Shown: positions 20,350 to 32,031, counted from the stretch's first letter. The stretch is DNA of 64,000 bases from Diplonema papillatum (GCA_030068145.1 JAPJBO010000250.1:186001-250000), one strand, 5' to 3'. Translations and numbers: made by a program. Notes: generated from the letters alone by a model not told the origin.

Positions 20350-22109
20350 CACTACACTGTCACGTATTAGAGAAGCTTAGACGCGCCGCACTTAGATATC
20401 CCCCTCCCTCCACTCTGCCTCAAGTTTTCTCAACAACCAACTGCATAGGCCTCCTGCTGCTTCTCCAAAAAACAAAGGACCTACCAAACTTCGCAATCTT
20501 TGCGGACTAGAGCCCACCCTCATTGTGTTCAACATGTACAGACACAGTAGAGAATATGTGCAGACACGAAGCGAACCGAACTAGTAGTAAACATGTGCAG
20601 TGTTAATGTAGAACCGCCTGACATTCCGTCCACGTTCTTCCTCCTCTGTCTCATACAGCTCTCCAGGGGAATTGCCCCCTTGACCAGGTCAGCTTCTGGA
20701 ATTATTCGTTCACTCGTCTAACCCAGTCTCCCAACTGACCGCTGATTTTCCAGTCGGCCCGGTCCCGTTCATTCGCCTCCGTATGGCTGGTTGTCAGTTC
20801 TGACACAAAAAAAAAAAAAAAGCGAATTTTCAATTTCAATTTCAATTTCAACATTTGGAAACCGCGAAAAAAAAAAAACTTTCGTCCAGCCGGACGCTGG
20901 ACTCCTGTTGCTGTTGCTATTGCCACTGCATGCGTCCACGCTGACATTGGCAGTGACATGGAGACATCACGTGTCGCGAGTTGACGCCCACGCCTGGCAC
21001 GGCGAGCCAAAGCCGAAATCGAACCCGAACCCAGAAGTTCTGAGGAGTGATGGTGGCAGAACCGAACCCGAAACCGAACCTCAACCCGAAACCGAACCAG
21101 TGCCCGATAGCCTCGGATAGGAAACCAAACTCGGAACTGAACCCAGATTACAAGACAGATGGCCAGAACCGCGGAGGACGGTGGGCTTACAACCCAAGGT
21201 GGCGACACAGTCGGACACTGTTGCCGACAGACGGAATCTGCAGCTCACGCAAGAATGGCTGATTCCTTCCTAAAGTCATCAACTGTCGTTGTGCCCACGC
21301 CTGCACCGCAACTGGTTGCACACACACCGGTTGCACGACGGTGGACACAGCTTCCTTCACTGCAGGCTTCACTGCGTAAGTGAAATCAGCTGTGACTGTG
21401 GCTGACTCGCAGCCGCGTGACAGCGGCGCCTTCCCTCCACTGAGCCAGTAGTCCCGGTCCTGCTGCTGTTCCTTGCTGCAGCTGCTGCTCCATTGTCCAG
21501 AGGTAACTCTCTCCACTCCAGGCACTCGGAGTCGGACAGCTATAGCGATACCCTGTGTTCTGGTCCCCGAATCTGGAGGTGAATCCTGCAGACGTGCGGT
21601 GGGTGTGCAGTTTACGGCTGCCGCGACACTGTCCGGTCACTCAGTGACTGACACTGTGACAGTCACAGTGTGACACAGCCTCAACAAGGACAGTGGAGAA
21701 TGACCGTGGTCACTGGTATGTCAGGCCAAGAAACGGATCATGAGTCTGATGAGATCAGTTGTCTCGCCTGACTCTCGGCTGTAGCATCTGGCCAGCTACT
21801 ACAGTTCTGTCACCGCGAATAGCCCCGAACGTCAGCGTGGCACGCCGTGACACGCCGCACGGTCAGACGGTGCAGCCAGGCACCTGGCTCTGATGCGGTT
21901 CTCTTGAGTACTTGCTTGAGCCTCCCAAGTTGAGGCACCCGATCGGGGATCGAGTGTGGCCGCGGTGGCCAGCTTGAAGTTGTGAAACGGTGCAACCAGT
22001 CGCTCTGAGGCACCCAGAACGTCTTGAGACGTCTCGGGTGGGGCACTGAAGCCAGCTTTATGCCTATGGACAAGGAAACACCAAAAACGAATGGAACGGG
22101 CTGGACTGG

Positions 22110-22450
22110 GTCAAAAATTTTGGTCAAATTTTAGGTGTCCAAATTTTTGGGGTCGAACATTTTGGTCCAAATCTTTGGTCGAAATTCTTGGGGTCCAATT
22201 TTTGGGGTCGAAATTTTGGGTCCAAAAATTTTGGTCGAAATTTTGGGTCCAAAATTTTGTTTTGGTCGAAATTTTGGGTCCAAATTTTTGGTCGAAATTT
22301 TTGGGGTCCAAATTTTTGGTCCAATTTTTTGGCATCGAAATTTTTGGTCGAGATTTTTGGTCGAATTTTTTGGGTCCAGATTTTTGGTCAAAATCTAGTT
22401 GGGCAAAATGTTGGGGCAAAATTTGGTCGAAAATTTTGCCCTCGAATTTT
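22110..22450. repeat. TTTTGGGTCC array
   Basis: Irregular units TTTTTGGTCGAAA and TTTTGGGTCCAAA alternate. The array lacks stop triplets in nearly all frames on both strands. Its larger inverted counterpart is at 33480-34030. Confidence 0.85.
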
Positions 22451-22720
22451 TGGACGTTGTGGCCGAGTCAAAGCACGCACGCCACCGGCACCACAGGTGT
22501 CCGGTTCGGTTCCCTGAAAAGACTTTTTACACGACCAAACAAATTTTGTGCCCTTATATCCCACTTCAAACAAATTCTGTGCCCTTATATCCCAGATTGG
22601 GATATATGGGCACAAAATTTGTTTGAAGTGGGATATAAGGGCACAAAATTTGTTTGAAGTGGGATATAAGGGCACAAATTTGTTTGAAGTGGGATATAAG
22701 GGAAATTTACCTAAACATTA

Positions 22721-23200
22721 GGCAGCCACAAGGCAGTCATACTACCGGAGAAATGTGAAAACGGGTGTTTATCAGCCCAGAGGCTTTTCATGCTATATTC
22801 TGCAGACATTATTAGCTTGTGTTCGTGGCTTATTTTGTGTTCCTTAACCATGGTTTTAGTGCGCAAATGGGGCAACTGCTTGTTCGGGGGAAACACAGAG
22901 GAATCCAAACTTCGCAAACCCGCAACATGTACCTGGGGGCAATCGCCTCTTTTTGCATGTGTGTGTGTGTGTGTGGATGAGTGCTCGTGTGCGTGGTTCT
23001 CGTGTGGGCCGCTGGGCGGACAGAAATAACTTCATTTTTCGTGTCTTTTAAAGCACCTGCTTTGTAGCTGCGATAGCTCAAAAGGAGGTACATCTGCTGC
23101 GGTCCACACGAAACACAGGCAAATCTGGGGTTTGCGGCGGGGCGCAAGCGTTCAACAAAAGTACGTGCGCTCGGCTAAGGCCGGCGCGTGGCGAGACTGG
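22721..23200. other. satellite remnant and dispersed repeat DR3 copy
   Basis: 22721-22745 continues the satellite interrupted by the element. At 23050-23165 an inverted DR3 copy is present. A GT run lies at 22961-22972. No gene was seen. Confidence 0.6.
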
Positions 23201-23210
23201 AGGCAGCAGT

Positions 23211-23715
23211 TAAAGTTCGGGGAACAGTAAAGTTCGGGCGAAGCTAAGTTCGGGCAATGCTGGTGAAGCTAAGTTCGAGTGATGCTTAGTTCGGGCGTTG
23301 AGCGCTCAGGCTGCGCTGGTACTAAAAAACAGTTTGGGCACGAAGCGAAGTTCGGCCCGTACCCGGGGGGACACCCCCCCCGGACCCCCCCCGACCCACC
23401 GAGTGCGGGAAAAGTTTGGCGCTGGTACCCGGGTGGGCGCCCCCCCCGCCGCCCCCCGGCGAAGCAAAAGTTCGGGCGGAGCTAAGTTCTGGTGAAGCTC
23501 AGTTCGGATGATAATGAGTTCGAGTGATCCTAAGTTCGGGCGGAGCTAAGTTCTGGTGAAGCAAAGTTCGGGCGCAGCTGAGTTCGGGCGAAGCAACGCT
23601 CGGGCGAAGTTAAGTTCTGGCGAAAGCAAAGTTCGGGCGCAGCTGAGTTCGGACGAAGCAAAGTTCGCACGAAGCTGAGTTCTGGTGAAGCAAAGTTCGG
23701 TTCTCGTAGCAAGTT
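23211..23715. repeat. degenerate short tandem repeat AAGTTCGGGCGAAGCT
   Basis: About 25-30 irregular units of 15-23 bases with the core AAGTTCGGGCG or AAGTTCTGGTG are seen. Two GC-rich insertions with runs of C lie at 23360-23460. Confidence 0.85.
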
Positions 23716-24156
23716 TGGCCTGTGATGGCAAGCTCGGCCGCCCGACTCCGTTTCCCGGGGTGACCCAAATACCGCGAGATACTGAGAAACTCCGCCAAAA
23801 ACGCAATTTTCGGGCACATTTGACCCCGAAACGCAACAAACCTCGAAAACAATCTTCGACCGGAAAAATGTCATGGGCGGGCACCTATACCTTCTGCGAG
23901 GAAAAAAAAAAGCTTGCCCGGCTCTTTCCAAAAACAATACACTTTTTTCATGAAGAAAAGCCGGGTTGGCTCGAATAGAGGCTATTCACATTGCATGTTC
24001 ATAGGACCTCCAGTCTCGAAAAAGACCCACTATTTGTAGTTGTCATGTTTCTCCCCCCCATCTTGGCCTCCTTCGTAACAAGCACAAGGCAGCCCCTCGA
24101 GTATTTCTTTTTTTTGGGGGGGGGTGGGGGAAGGTGGTGGAATTTTTTGGCAAGCA

Positions 24157-25761
24157 TCAGATTTTCAGGAAAAGCTTGTTCCTGTAGAGCCAGTACACGA
24201 CAGTGACGTTGGTTGCCACGCCGAGCGCGACGGAGATGACCTGCATGGCTTTCGTGAGCATGCCGTCTTGCGGAGCGGAGAAGGGGACGTAGTTTTGCAG
24301 CGCTTCGTGCATCGCGTAGTACAGGATTGAGTTCATCCCGACGAAGAGGAACGGCTTCCCTTGCCACAGCCGCCACCAGTCGACCGTCGCCAGGAAGAAG
24401 AGGAGGAGAAACGTGCCGGAGCCGGACATCAGCAGGATGAAGCTGAAGGACCACAGGTTCTTGTTCACCGGAATCGCGCCGCCGAACTGCTGGAACCCGC
24501 AGAGGCACGCGGCCGTCAGGCACTGGGCAAACCCGAGAGCCGCCAGCCAAAACGCGGTGGCCCGCCTCTTCCCCGCGGTGTCCCTCACAATTCGCCCAGT
24601 GACAACCCCCAACCAGCATAGAACGACAGAGTTCAACGCACCAAGAAACCCTTCGGGGTCGTGTCCCACGGTGTAGTCGCACCGCCCGGTCGCAACGTCG
24701 TAGTCCATGTACGTGTCGCACGGGAAGCAACCGCTGTACATGTGCCGGGGCCCGAACATTTTGGAGTCGATGTAGTTCGCGATGCCGCCCGTGCAGTTGA
24801 AGTGCATGCCGTTTTCCGACACGCCCCCCGGGCCGAGATACCCGGCTGGGCAGTCGTGCCCGTCGCGGGTGAAGCTGGCGGAGAACGTGATCACGAGCCA
24901 GAGGCAGGAGACCGCTGCGAAGATGGGAAGTTCGCGGAGGGACGGGTCCAGCCACGACCACGTGTTCTTCCGGATGTCCGCCCAGAGGGTCGGTTCGACG
25001 GCGTCGGACATCGGGTCTTCGACGCCGCTGTCGATCGCGTCGTACGTCCCGGACGCGGGCTTTTTAGGGACGAAAAGGATGCACAGCGCGGAAACGAAGT
25101 AACTCAGCGCGAAGCGCTGCAAAACGTTGGGGATGCGGAGGTCAGCAAACGAAGTGAGCCCGTCACTTGTCGACAGGAGGAGGCCCACGGAGAACAGCGT
25201 CGCGCTCCGGCGGACCACGTGCAGAAACGCGAGGCTCCGCCCGCCCTCCCCCAGGCGTTTTCCCTCAAAGGCCACCGCCATAGCGACGCCCATGATCCAC
25301 ACGAACCACGGGAACACGAGGTCCGCGACCGTCAGCCCGTCCCACTTGGAGTGGTCCAGCCACCAGTACCCCATCCCCCCGTAGTTCGCGACGTTCATGA
25401 CGACGAGCGACGACCCGCGGAGCACGTCGAGAGCCTTCACACGGGCCCGCTTCGAAGACGGCGCTTTTTCGCCGAGTTCGCGGGCGTTGACGTTCGCGCC
25501 ACTGTCCATCTCGACCGCGAGGGAAGTGTACCCACCCGGCGCGCGGGAGCAGGAGCTCCAGCAGATGCCGACGGCCTCGCTGAAGCCGGCGCCGTCGAGC
25601 ATGTGGTCCGCGATCTTGTTCCCGACGGCCCACGCGGCGTACAGCACGACCAGGCACGTCAAGAGCGTCGCCAGCGGCACCGTCGAGCTCCACGAGCTCT
25701 CAACTTCATCGAGTGTGAACCACGTCGCTAGTCGCGCTGCGGGTTGATTTTCAGAGTACAA
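24157..25761 (-). CDS. HGSNAT: heparan-alpha-glucosaminide N-acetyltransferase
   Basis: This multi-pass membrane acetyltransferase moves the acetyl group of acetyl-CoA across the lysosomal membrane to terminal glucosamine of heparan sulfate in animals. Protist members have unknown acceptors. The frame is intron-free. Family hallmarks are clear: KALDVLRGSSLVVMNVANYGG, then YWWLDHSKWDGLTVADLVFP with the His expected to be catalytic, FPWFVWIMG, IPNVLQRFALSYF, CPAGYLGPGG, NCTGGIANYID, DPEGFLGALNS, IPVNKNLWSFSF, GMNSILYY and the C-terminal LYRNKLFLKI. About ten helices are visible. The start is uncertain: the frame opens at a TTG within the promoter-like module, and the first in-frame ATG (HMLDGAG) falls after the first hydrophobic segment, so a non-ATG start, an upstream exon or a trans-spliced leader is needed. 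Its 5' part is copied at 25945-26094. Confidence 0.92.
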   Translation of the reverse strand: MYSENQPAARLATWFTLDEVESSWSSTVPLATLLTCLVVLYAAWAVGNKIADHMLDGAGFSEAVGICWSSCSRAPGGYTSLAVEMDSGANVNARELGEKAPSSKRARVKALDVLRGSSLVVMNVANYGGMGYWWLDHSKWDGLTVADLVFPWFVWIMGVAMAVAFEGKRLGEGGRSLAFLHVVRRSATLFSVGLLLSTSDGLTSFADLRIPNVLQRFALSYFVSALCILFVPKKPASGTYDAIDSGVEDPMSDAVEPTLWADIRKNTWSWLDPSLRELPIFAAVSCLWLVITFSASFTRDGHDCPAGYLGPGGVSENGMHFNCTGGIANYIDSKMFGPRHMYSGCFPCDTYMDYDVATGRCDYTVGHDPEGFLGALNSVVLCWLGVVTGRIVRDTAGKRRATAFWLAALGFAQCLTAACLCGFQQFGGAIPVNKNLWSFSFILLMSGSGTFLLLFFLATVDWWRLWQGKPFLFVGMNSILYYAMHEALQNYVPFSAPQDGMLTKAMQVISVALGVATNVTVVYWLYRNKLFLKI

Positions 25762-25804
25762 GTTCGCTTGAAACTCCGGGGGTTTTAGGGTCTTCGTGTG
25801 ACCG
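25751..25804 (-). promoter_or_regulatory. module P at the acetyltransferase gene
   Basis: On the minus strand it reads GGTCACACGAAGACCCTAAA, then ACCCCCGGAGTTTCAAG, then CGAACTTGTACTCTGAAA, immediately before the coding frame. Further copies follow at 25835-25886 and 26123-26184. Confidence 0.6.
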
Positions 25805-25834
25805 TTGTTAGCTGGGTTCTCTTGGTCTCTTTTT

Positions 25835-25886
25835 TAGAGTTAAAGTTCGCTTGAAACTCCGGGGTTTTAGGGTCTCCGTGTGACCG
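25835..25886 (-). promoter_or_regulatory. module P, second tandem copy
   Basis: It is nearly identical to 25751-25804, with the same spacer GTTGTTAGCTGGGTTCTCTT following. Confidence 0.55.
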
Positions 25887-25944
25887 TTGTTAGCTGGGTT
25901 CTCTTGGTATCTTTTTTAGTCGGTATATGAGATCGAAGATCTTC

Positions 25945-26094
25945 GAACGCCGGCGCCGTCGAGCATGTGGTCCGCGATCTTGTTCCCGACGGAACACGCG
26001 GCGTACAGCACGACCAGGCACGCCAAGAGCGTCGCCAGCGGCACCGTCGAGCTCCACGAGCTCTCAACTTCATCGAGTGTGAAAACCACGTCGT
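25945..26094 (-). pseudogene. acetyltransferase 5' fragment
   Basis: It repeats the codons from FTLDEVESSWSS to MLDGAG (25590-25725) with a few changes and stops at GCCGGCG, where the parent continues. Module P at 26123-26184 precedes it as in the parent gene. Confidence 0.9.
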
Positions 26095-26122
26095 TTCTCC
26101 TTCGAGCGCTGCGGGTTGATTT

Positions 26123-26184
26123 TTTAGAGTACAAGTTCGCTTGAAACTCCAAACTCCGGGGGGTTTAGGGTCTTCGTGTGACCG
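26123..26184 (-). promoter_or_regulatory. module P at the acetyltransferase fragment
   Basis: It is the same module with an 8-base duplication (CTCCAAA inserted). It shows promoter and first exon were duplicated together. Confidence 0.55.
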
Positions 26185-26186
26185 TT

Positions 26187-26191
<5 letters not shown>

Positions 26192-26219
<28 letters not shown>

Positions 26220-28811
26220 TGTGTCATCCTAATCCGGGAACAAGTCAGGGAGAAGAACGGAGCAATCTTTACAAACGAACGAGTGACATAAGGTGGCCGC
26301 TTGAGCGGCGCCAATCCGAGCGCACACAGCAGCAGTGACGCGTCGGCAGTATTTGCACTTCAGGATGGGGCTGCCGTCATGAGCGTCGACGGCTAGCGAG
26401 TGTCGGCAGAGGGTGCAGTGGTTGGAGCAAGCTTGAACGTGGCAGGTCGGTGCCGCACAAATGAGTTGGTCGATGTACTTCAGCGCATTAACCTTGCGCA
26501 TGCGCCGCGCAGCCTGCGAGATCACGCGCTTCCGGGGTCGTCCGGATCCGGTCCCACGTGCCTTCATGCCTTTCCGCGTCTTCCGCGGCGGCCGCACGGT
26601 TCTCTGCCTGGTGGCCTCCACCACCCGCTGGACCTTCGCGTCCCATGCTACCCTGTCTGCCATCAGCTCCCGGATCTCCTCAGTGTTCGACATGCCGAGG
26701 TCGCGTTGGAGCACATCGAGATAAGAAAGCGGAGGTCGACCGCGTTTCTTCTTTCGACGTGTCGTTGCAAGAAGCACGCTCGATGCTGGCTGGTCCGCCC
26801 TCAGGCAGTGCCCAGCGAAGCGGAGCCGCTTTCTCTGCAACTCAACTTCGATCCTCGGGAACTGATCCGCAAAAAGGTCATTATTGCTACAGCGCGTTTC
26901 GCGACTGTAGACCTTAATGCCTCGAACAAACCGAACTAGACAAGTGTATGCTCCCGTGATCTCAGGAAGCAGGGAAGTGCCAACGATCCAAGTTTCGGCG
27001 CCTGACAGAAAGACGGGAACCACGAGCGTCTTGAAAAACAAAACCTTTAGGTCGAGCCTAATCGTGGACCGCCAAACAGACTTCAGTCTGTGTACTGCTA
27101 CCCAGGCCAAAGACTTGTTCCGTAGGAAATCCGCTCTGCTGTCTACGAGCATGGAGCCGAGGTATTTGTAGTCCGGAACCTCACGGAGGGAGGCCCCATC
27201 TGGACGCGTTCCGGTACCTACGCCGTAGTTGACCTTCAGGCCATACGTCGCGGCTGCCGCAGTGAGCTTGTGCAGGAGCACTCTGGCTGCTGCTGCGGAT
27301 CGGGCTATTAGAACAATGTCATCGACAAATTCAAGGTCTTTAGGCGGATATGTCATCGTCCACACGTAGGACCAAAGCACACGCCCGTTCGGAATGTCCA
27401 CCCCCTCAACTTCTCTCATGATCGCATCGATCACGAGGTTGAACAGCGTTGGGGCCAATGTGTCCCCTTGGAGGACGCCCGAGCAAAGCTCGATGGCCTC
27501 AGTTAGGCCATGTGGCGTGCGAACCTGTGTTGTCGTCCCACGGTATGTACTAATGAGCACTCGGGAGCGAATCCGGTACACCGTAGGCTCCGAGAAGCTT
27601 TTCCAATGCGGACCAGAAAACGGTCGAAAAGTCTACGAACACTAAAAAAGCTTCGCCTTCCTTTTCCATCCTGATCTGCTGTACTACGCTTCTCAGGCAG
27701 AGGACGTGTTCAGACGTGCCCCTGCCCGGCCTTCCCCCATTCTGTGTTGGAAGAAGGACGCTGTCAACTTGCCCAATTTGGTCACGTAGGGCCTGCCGGA
27801 TCCTCCCTCGCAGTACTGCGTTGTACAGCTTCCCGCAGCACGATGCGAGGGTGATTTGGCGGTAGTTCCCTAAATCACGCCGGTTGCCTTTCTTGTACAG
27901 CGGTTGGGTCTCAGACTGCATCCACTGTGCAGGCGGTGCCTGCATGTACGCCTCCCGACAAAACTCGGTGACCTTTTCTTGTACGTCAGGGACGCGCAAG
28001 AATGCGTTCGGAACTCCATCCGGACCGGCCGCCTTGCTGACCTTAAGCCTACGAGAGGCACCCGCAACTTCAGAGATCGTGGGCGGTTCTGTCTTCCAGT
28101 CAAGGTTTCTGGCTATTAGTCGTGGTATCGCGGATGTGTCCTCACAATCACCGTGTTGTCTGCGGAGAGCTCGGAAGTGCTCATCGTACTCCCCCTTTGA
28201 CAGAGGGGGGAGACAGGCACGACTCTTCCATAGGCAGGAAAGGGCCTTCCAGGCTGCGTGGGGGCTGTCACCCCGATGTTCTTCAAAGAAACGCAGCAAG
28301 GTGGCTACAGGGCGTGCGGCTGCAGCGTTGTAGTCCGCGTTGCCTCCTTCCGGCGGTCCCAGCAAGGCTTCCTCGAGCTCTGGTGTCGGTAGCCGCGGCA
28401 GCTCACCAACAAGGGACCGTGACAAACTGCAGAACTCCTCATACGTGGCTGCACGGGTGAGAGTATCTGCTATCTTCGCTTCTAGTGGCGCGCTCCTTGC
28501 GACGCTAGCGAAGTCGGGCCTTGGGGGTGCGGGCCTCCTCGGGACCGCGTATCTGACCCGAAGGGTCACCTCGACCATCTTGTGATCGGAGACGAGGGTA
28601 TTGAACCACCGGCTAGGTTCGTAAGTGCGCACTTGCTGCACACTGCTAGCTTCAGGCATACGTGGTCAATCATGCGATTTCTCCACGTTGGTCGCGCGCT
28701 GTGTTGTCTCATGGTCGCCGCACTCACGAGATCATTAGCGTGCATGAGGTCGCCTAGGCATCTTGAGTATATTGGGTAGTATGCCAGGTACCCATCCCTT
28801 AAATGCCTCAT
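26192..28811 (-). mobile_element. LINE-B: non-LTR retrotransposon, frameshifted
   Basis: The minus-strand frame 28659-27550 contains the end of an endonuclease (VSDHKMVEVTLR) and the reverse transcriptase start: AAGPDGVPNAFLR, PLYKKGNRRDLGNYRQITLAS, FVDFSTVF. It then shifts frame, and 27581-26229 carries the rest: SGVLQGDTLAPTLFNLVID, the catalytic LEFVDDIVLIA box and YKYLGSMLVD, followed by a maturase-like thumb and a Cys/His-rich C-terminus (about eight CxxC-type cysteines). The 3' end is GACACATAC then a TAC microsatellite (26192-26221) instead of poly-A. The element is 5' truncated or degraded near 28811 and inactive because of the frameshift. A second 3' end lies at 13661-13735. Confidence 0.9.
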
Positions 28812-30285
28812 GGGGGCATTTCTTGGGCCGGCGTGCTATTCTGGAGGTATCTGCAGAACCTCTGAAATGTGAACCGCATCCAGCTACAGGCATGACAGAG
28901 TTGGCCTTCCGTTCCGACGTCGTGAGCTGTCAGGCTCGGACGACCTGGAGAACTTTGATGGCATGGCAGGGTTCTGAATCAGGGCCAGTCATCCTGGATG
29001 ATAATCGCGTACGCTATCCAATCGTTGTTCAGAGTGTCGAAGAACACCACATCATTCTCCATCAGAGCATCGAGTACGGCCCAACCAGGCTTGGACTCCT
29101 GGAACGCTCGCTACCTGGTGCGACTTTCAAATGCACCCGCCGGTATCCTGGTATATCCGGGCATCTACATGATCTGAACGAAAGGGAAATCAAAAACGGT
29201 TTTCGGGAGATTTCATGTCGGAGGACTTGCAAAAATCTGTAGCAAAGTGGTTCTGGCTCTCGCATCAGAATTGCCAGAGTCATCACTATTGTCTGCGGCA
29301 ACGCTGTCGTCAACAACAGGTCAACGCAAAACCTCGCTTGGAGTGTCCGCTTTACTGTCGTGGTCTGCCAATTATTCAGAAGCCTAGTAGAAGCACCTCG
29401 CATATGTTGCTTCTCAGCGTGCTGCTTCAGCTCATCCTCTCAGCCTTTTGTCTGATTCTTCAGTGGTCGCCACTACCTTTGACTACGGCCAAGATGGACA
29501 TGATGTCAAGCCTAGCCAAAGGGCCTGCTCCTCCAGAAGCAGTTTTGCCCAAGTTGCAGTGTCGCAATCAACCTCTGCAAGCAAGGCAGTGCGTCGTTCT
29601 AGCGTTATTTGTGGATTGGAAGGTCGGTATTTTAAAGTCTCCGGTTGACCGTAGAGGCTTGAGTATGGCGGGGGGTTGAGAAAAGTGAGAGGGTGCAGCG
29701 CGTTTCGGGTGTTGTGTCACTCCGTTGTGGAACCTTGTGAAGTCCCCTAACGCGTTTAGGGGGTGCTTGGGATTGGGCAGGGTGTGGTCGTTCTGCTACG
29801 GCGTGCGTTCTTTTCGCTCTTTCGCCGTCGCTGCCCCTGTCGCATTTTCCTTGCAAATCCACGGTTCAGAGGTGAACTCGTTTACAGAGTCTCCTCAAGA
29901 ACCGGTAGATGCTAGTCGTAAGCAGAGCTTGGCCCGCAAGCATCTCTCACTCTCTGACTGACCCTTGATCGGGTACTCGTCGCCGAATTCGAAACTACAC
30001 GTGGCTGGGACTGCCTTGCTTGCAGAGGTGTTGGTTGGGTGCCCCCGCTGGACAGCTTCTGGAAAAGGATCGGTGCCGCCCCGCGTTTTATCGAGCGGCG
30101 GTGAACGCGCTCATCACACGAGCGCTCTTCCTTGCCGCATCGACATCAATCGGTCGTCTTCTCCGCCAGCTTCTCAAACGGCGAGCACACTCCTGAAACA
30201 TCGTCGCAGTCTCGGGTGTCTCGCCCACTGCAACCGGAGTGGACCGAATGGGGTCCTCTTCGCAGCTTTCGGGGTCCAGGAGCTG
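28812..30285. other. no gene recognised
   Basis: Two plus-strand frames (28763-29242 and 29215-29679) overlap. Neither shows a family signal, although they could continue decayed mobile DNA. A partial module P (TATTTTAAAGTCTCCGG) lies at 29622-29652. Confidence 0.4.
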
Positions 30286-30508
30286 GTGTACACATTGAAC
30301 GTGTACGGATTGACTACGCTCCCGGAGTAGTTTATCAGGTTAATGTTGACGGCTGCCACGTCGTTGCAAGCCTCGCTCATGACCAGGAAAGTGGACTGGC
30401 AAGTCGATGGAATGGGACCGCAAATTTTCGGCTTCGCCAACACAGACCCAGGCGCTGCGAAGGAGACGCTCCAAACCAGCACGATAGCCGTCATCGTCAA
30501 GTAAGCTC
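30286..30508 (-). pseudogene. membrane protein gene fragment, middle part
   Basis: It matches 32392-32620 (codons about 73-148) with few changes. It begins at GCTTACTTGACGATGA on the minus strand, the same point at which the 5' copies elsewhere end. Confidence 0.9.
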
Positions 30509-31334
30509 CCCTTTAAAGCTGCTGGCCGCAGGTCAACAGAAACCACGTGACACGGGAATGCGTTTCGTCGAAACATCGGCTGAGGCTGACGAAAGAGGCA
30601 GTTATGGCCGCACCTCGCCCGTCCACAGAAATTTCTCATACATCGCCGACGATCTGACCCTAAAACATCCGAATCCATTCTTCAAAAAGTCAGACATGAT
30701 GTCCCATTCAAACATTTCTCGACCAATACTGGGTTTGGGGTATAGTGACACAAATTGTCAACGCCGCGGGATATTGTGATGCTATACCCTCCAAAACCCG
30801 TATTCTGAGGCTGAGTGGGGGGCCCTTATCCCTTCTTCGAGAGTGAGAATAGAACCCGGTTTCACCTCAGAGGTCGCCCCATGCGCAGCATCGTACTTGC
30901 CAGAATATTTCTGGCCAAAGCCCTCCCCTGGCATCGTCTCATATTGGAGGTCCTGGAGTCCCACCTTTGTGCCTTGGGCCCGGAGAGAGGGGAGCAAATA
31001 CTGTGCAGGATACAAGCCAGCATGGGATGCTCCTCAAAACCCGGAGTAGTTCAGAGAGTTTCTGCAGGAAAGGTAAAAAGAAATGCGTAGTTTTGGTTTA
31101 TTCTTTTGCTTTTAGTTGTCGACAACATTATTTACTTTCAGCGTCTTTTCATGCCTTTAAATGACGGTATTTTTGGTTTTCTTTCTTCACCATGGTTTTT
31201 CTGGACTTTATGGTGCCATAGAGTTGTAAAAAAATGGACCCCACCCTGAGTTCTGCCGGGTTTCTGCCGGGTTCTTGGCGACTTCTTACCGACTTTGTAC
31301 CGGGGTCTGGATCACACCATATATTGTGGTTTTT
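30509..31334. other. no confirmed gene
   Basis: A minus-strand frame of 78 codons (30782-31015, MYPAQYLLPSLRAQ) has protein-like composition but no recognised relatives. The phrase GGGTTTGGGGTATAGTGACA near 30731 and its approximate complement near 30780 form a weak inverted pair. Confidence 0.3.
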
Positions 31335-31435
31335 TGTTTGTGCGTACGTGTGTAAACCCTGTTTTGAGTGATTTAGCACAGCACGCTGCCATCCGACACT
31401 TTTTGATACACAAGCAAGCTTGTTACCATGAAAAA
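31335..31435. repeat. dispersed repeat DR5, copy b
   Basis: It has the same GTAAACCCTGTTTTGAGTGA to AAGCTTGTTACC block as 10015-10110. Confidence 0.8.
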
Positions 31436-31464
31436 CGCATTGTCTTCATCCCACAGCAGACGGG

Positions 31465-31722
31465 CTATACAGTACGACTGGGATGGTATCCCAATCTACG
31501 TTCGGTAAGAGCATTTTGAAGGGTTGGAGGAGCCTGGGGCAGCTTGGTTTTCGACGGTGTCCACACCGACATAAGGCTAGCCCAGCTGAGGTGCACGCGA
31601 CTTGTCCTGACAAGCCAGGTGACGGGGAGGAGTTGCATGCTTGAGTTTGCCTGGACGGGGGTGGGGCGGAGAGTTGTTCTATGCTCTAGGGTGGGCACAG
31701 GCGGCATATTTTTTAGAGTCAA
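31465..31722 (-). CDS. hypothetical 85-residue frame directly below module P
   Basis: The ATG at 31720-31722 lies inside the edge of the promoter-like module at 31712-31766, as at the acetyltransferase. The product (MTLKNMPPVPTLEHR..) has no recognised family, no signal peptide and no clear helix. It may be the start of a gene whose later exons are not visible, or chance. Confidence 0.2.
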   Translation of the reverse strand: MTLKNMPPVPTLEHRTTLRPTPVQANSSMQLLPVTWLVRTSRVHLSWASLMSVWTPSKTKLPQAPPTLQNALTERRLGYHPSRTV

Positions 31723-31766
31723 AGTTCGCTTGAAATTCCCGGGGGTTTAGGGTCTCCGTGTGACGG
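31712..31766 (-). promoter_or_regulatory. module P without a recognised gene
   Basis: It reads ACACGGAGACCCTAAACCCC on the minus strand, then GAATTTCAAGCGAACTTTGACTC. The following ACGAATGGGTTCTCTTAGA resembles the flank at 16424. Confidence 0.5.
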
Positions 31767-31873
31767 TTGACGAATGGGTTCTCTTAGAATAATGGTTACG
31801 GGTTGTCTATTTGGTGCACGCTTTCGTTATGGGAATAGCCATGTCCGGGACTGTTTTTGTGGCCGACCCCAAG

Positions 31874-32031
31874 TAAAGGGGGGTCGAATAATAACACTGT
31901 GTTATTACTCGACCTGTCGAATAATAAAAAAAGTTCCGGGTAGCCGAACAGTAGCCGGATCAAATAGTGGTAGTGTCTTTAGACGACCAGACGTGTGTCA
32001 AATAACTGTTATTATTCGACCCCACCCTTTA
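31874..32031. mobile_element. TA-flanked MITE
   Basis: The element spans 31876-32029 with inverted ends AAGGGGGGTCGAATAATAAC and, from the right, AAGGGTGGGGTCGAATAATA. It is flanked by TA on both sides (31874-31875 and 32030-32031). TA duplication points to a Tc1/mariner-type transposase acting in trans. Confidence 0.8.

Larger units (their letters stand above)
20113..22720. mobile_element. Mutator-like nonautonomous element, copy 1 with target duplication
   Basis: The element spans 20122-22711. Its ends are GGTGTAATGCCCTTATATCC and, read inward from the right, GGTAAATTTCCCTTATATCC. It is flanked by a perfect 9 bp direct repeat TAAACATTA (20113-20121 and 22712-22720). CCCTTATATCCCA repeats several times at each end, partly as palindromes. 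The interior holds a tRNA-like sequence, a region of CCGAAACC repeats, and an array of TTTTGGGTCC. No transposase was seen. Nine-base duplications and sub-terminal repeats are typical of Mutator-like elements. The empty target is visible in the satellite at 34741-34780. Confidence 0.85.

Noticed and set aside
22091..22657. Phe/Trp/Gly repeat protein
   Set aside because: It comes from the stop-free TTTTGGGTCC array. Other frames are equally open.
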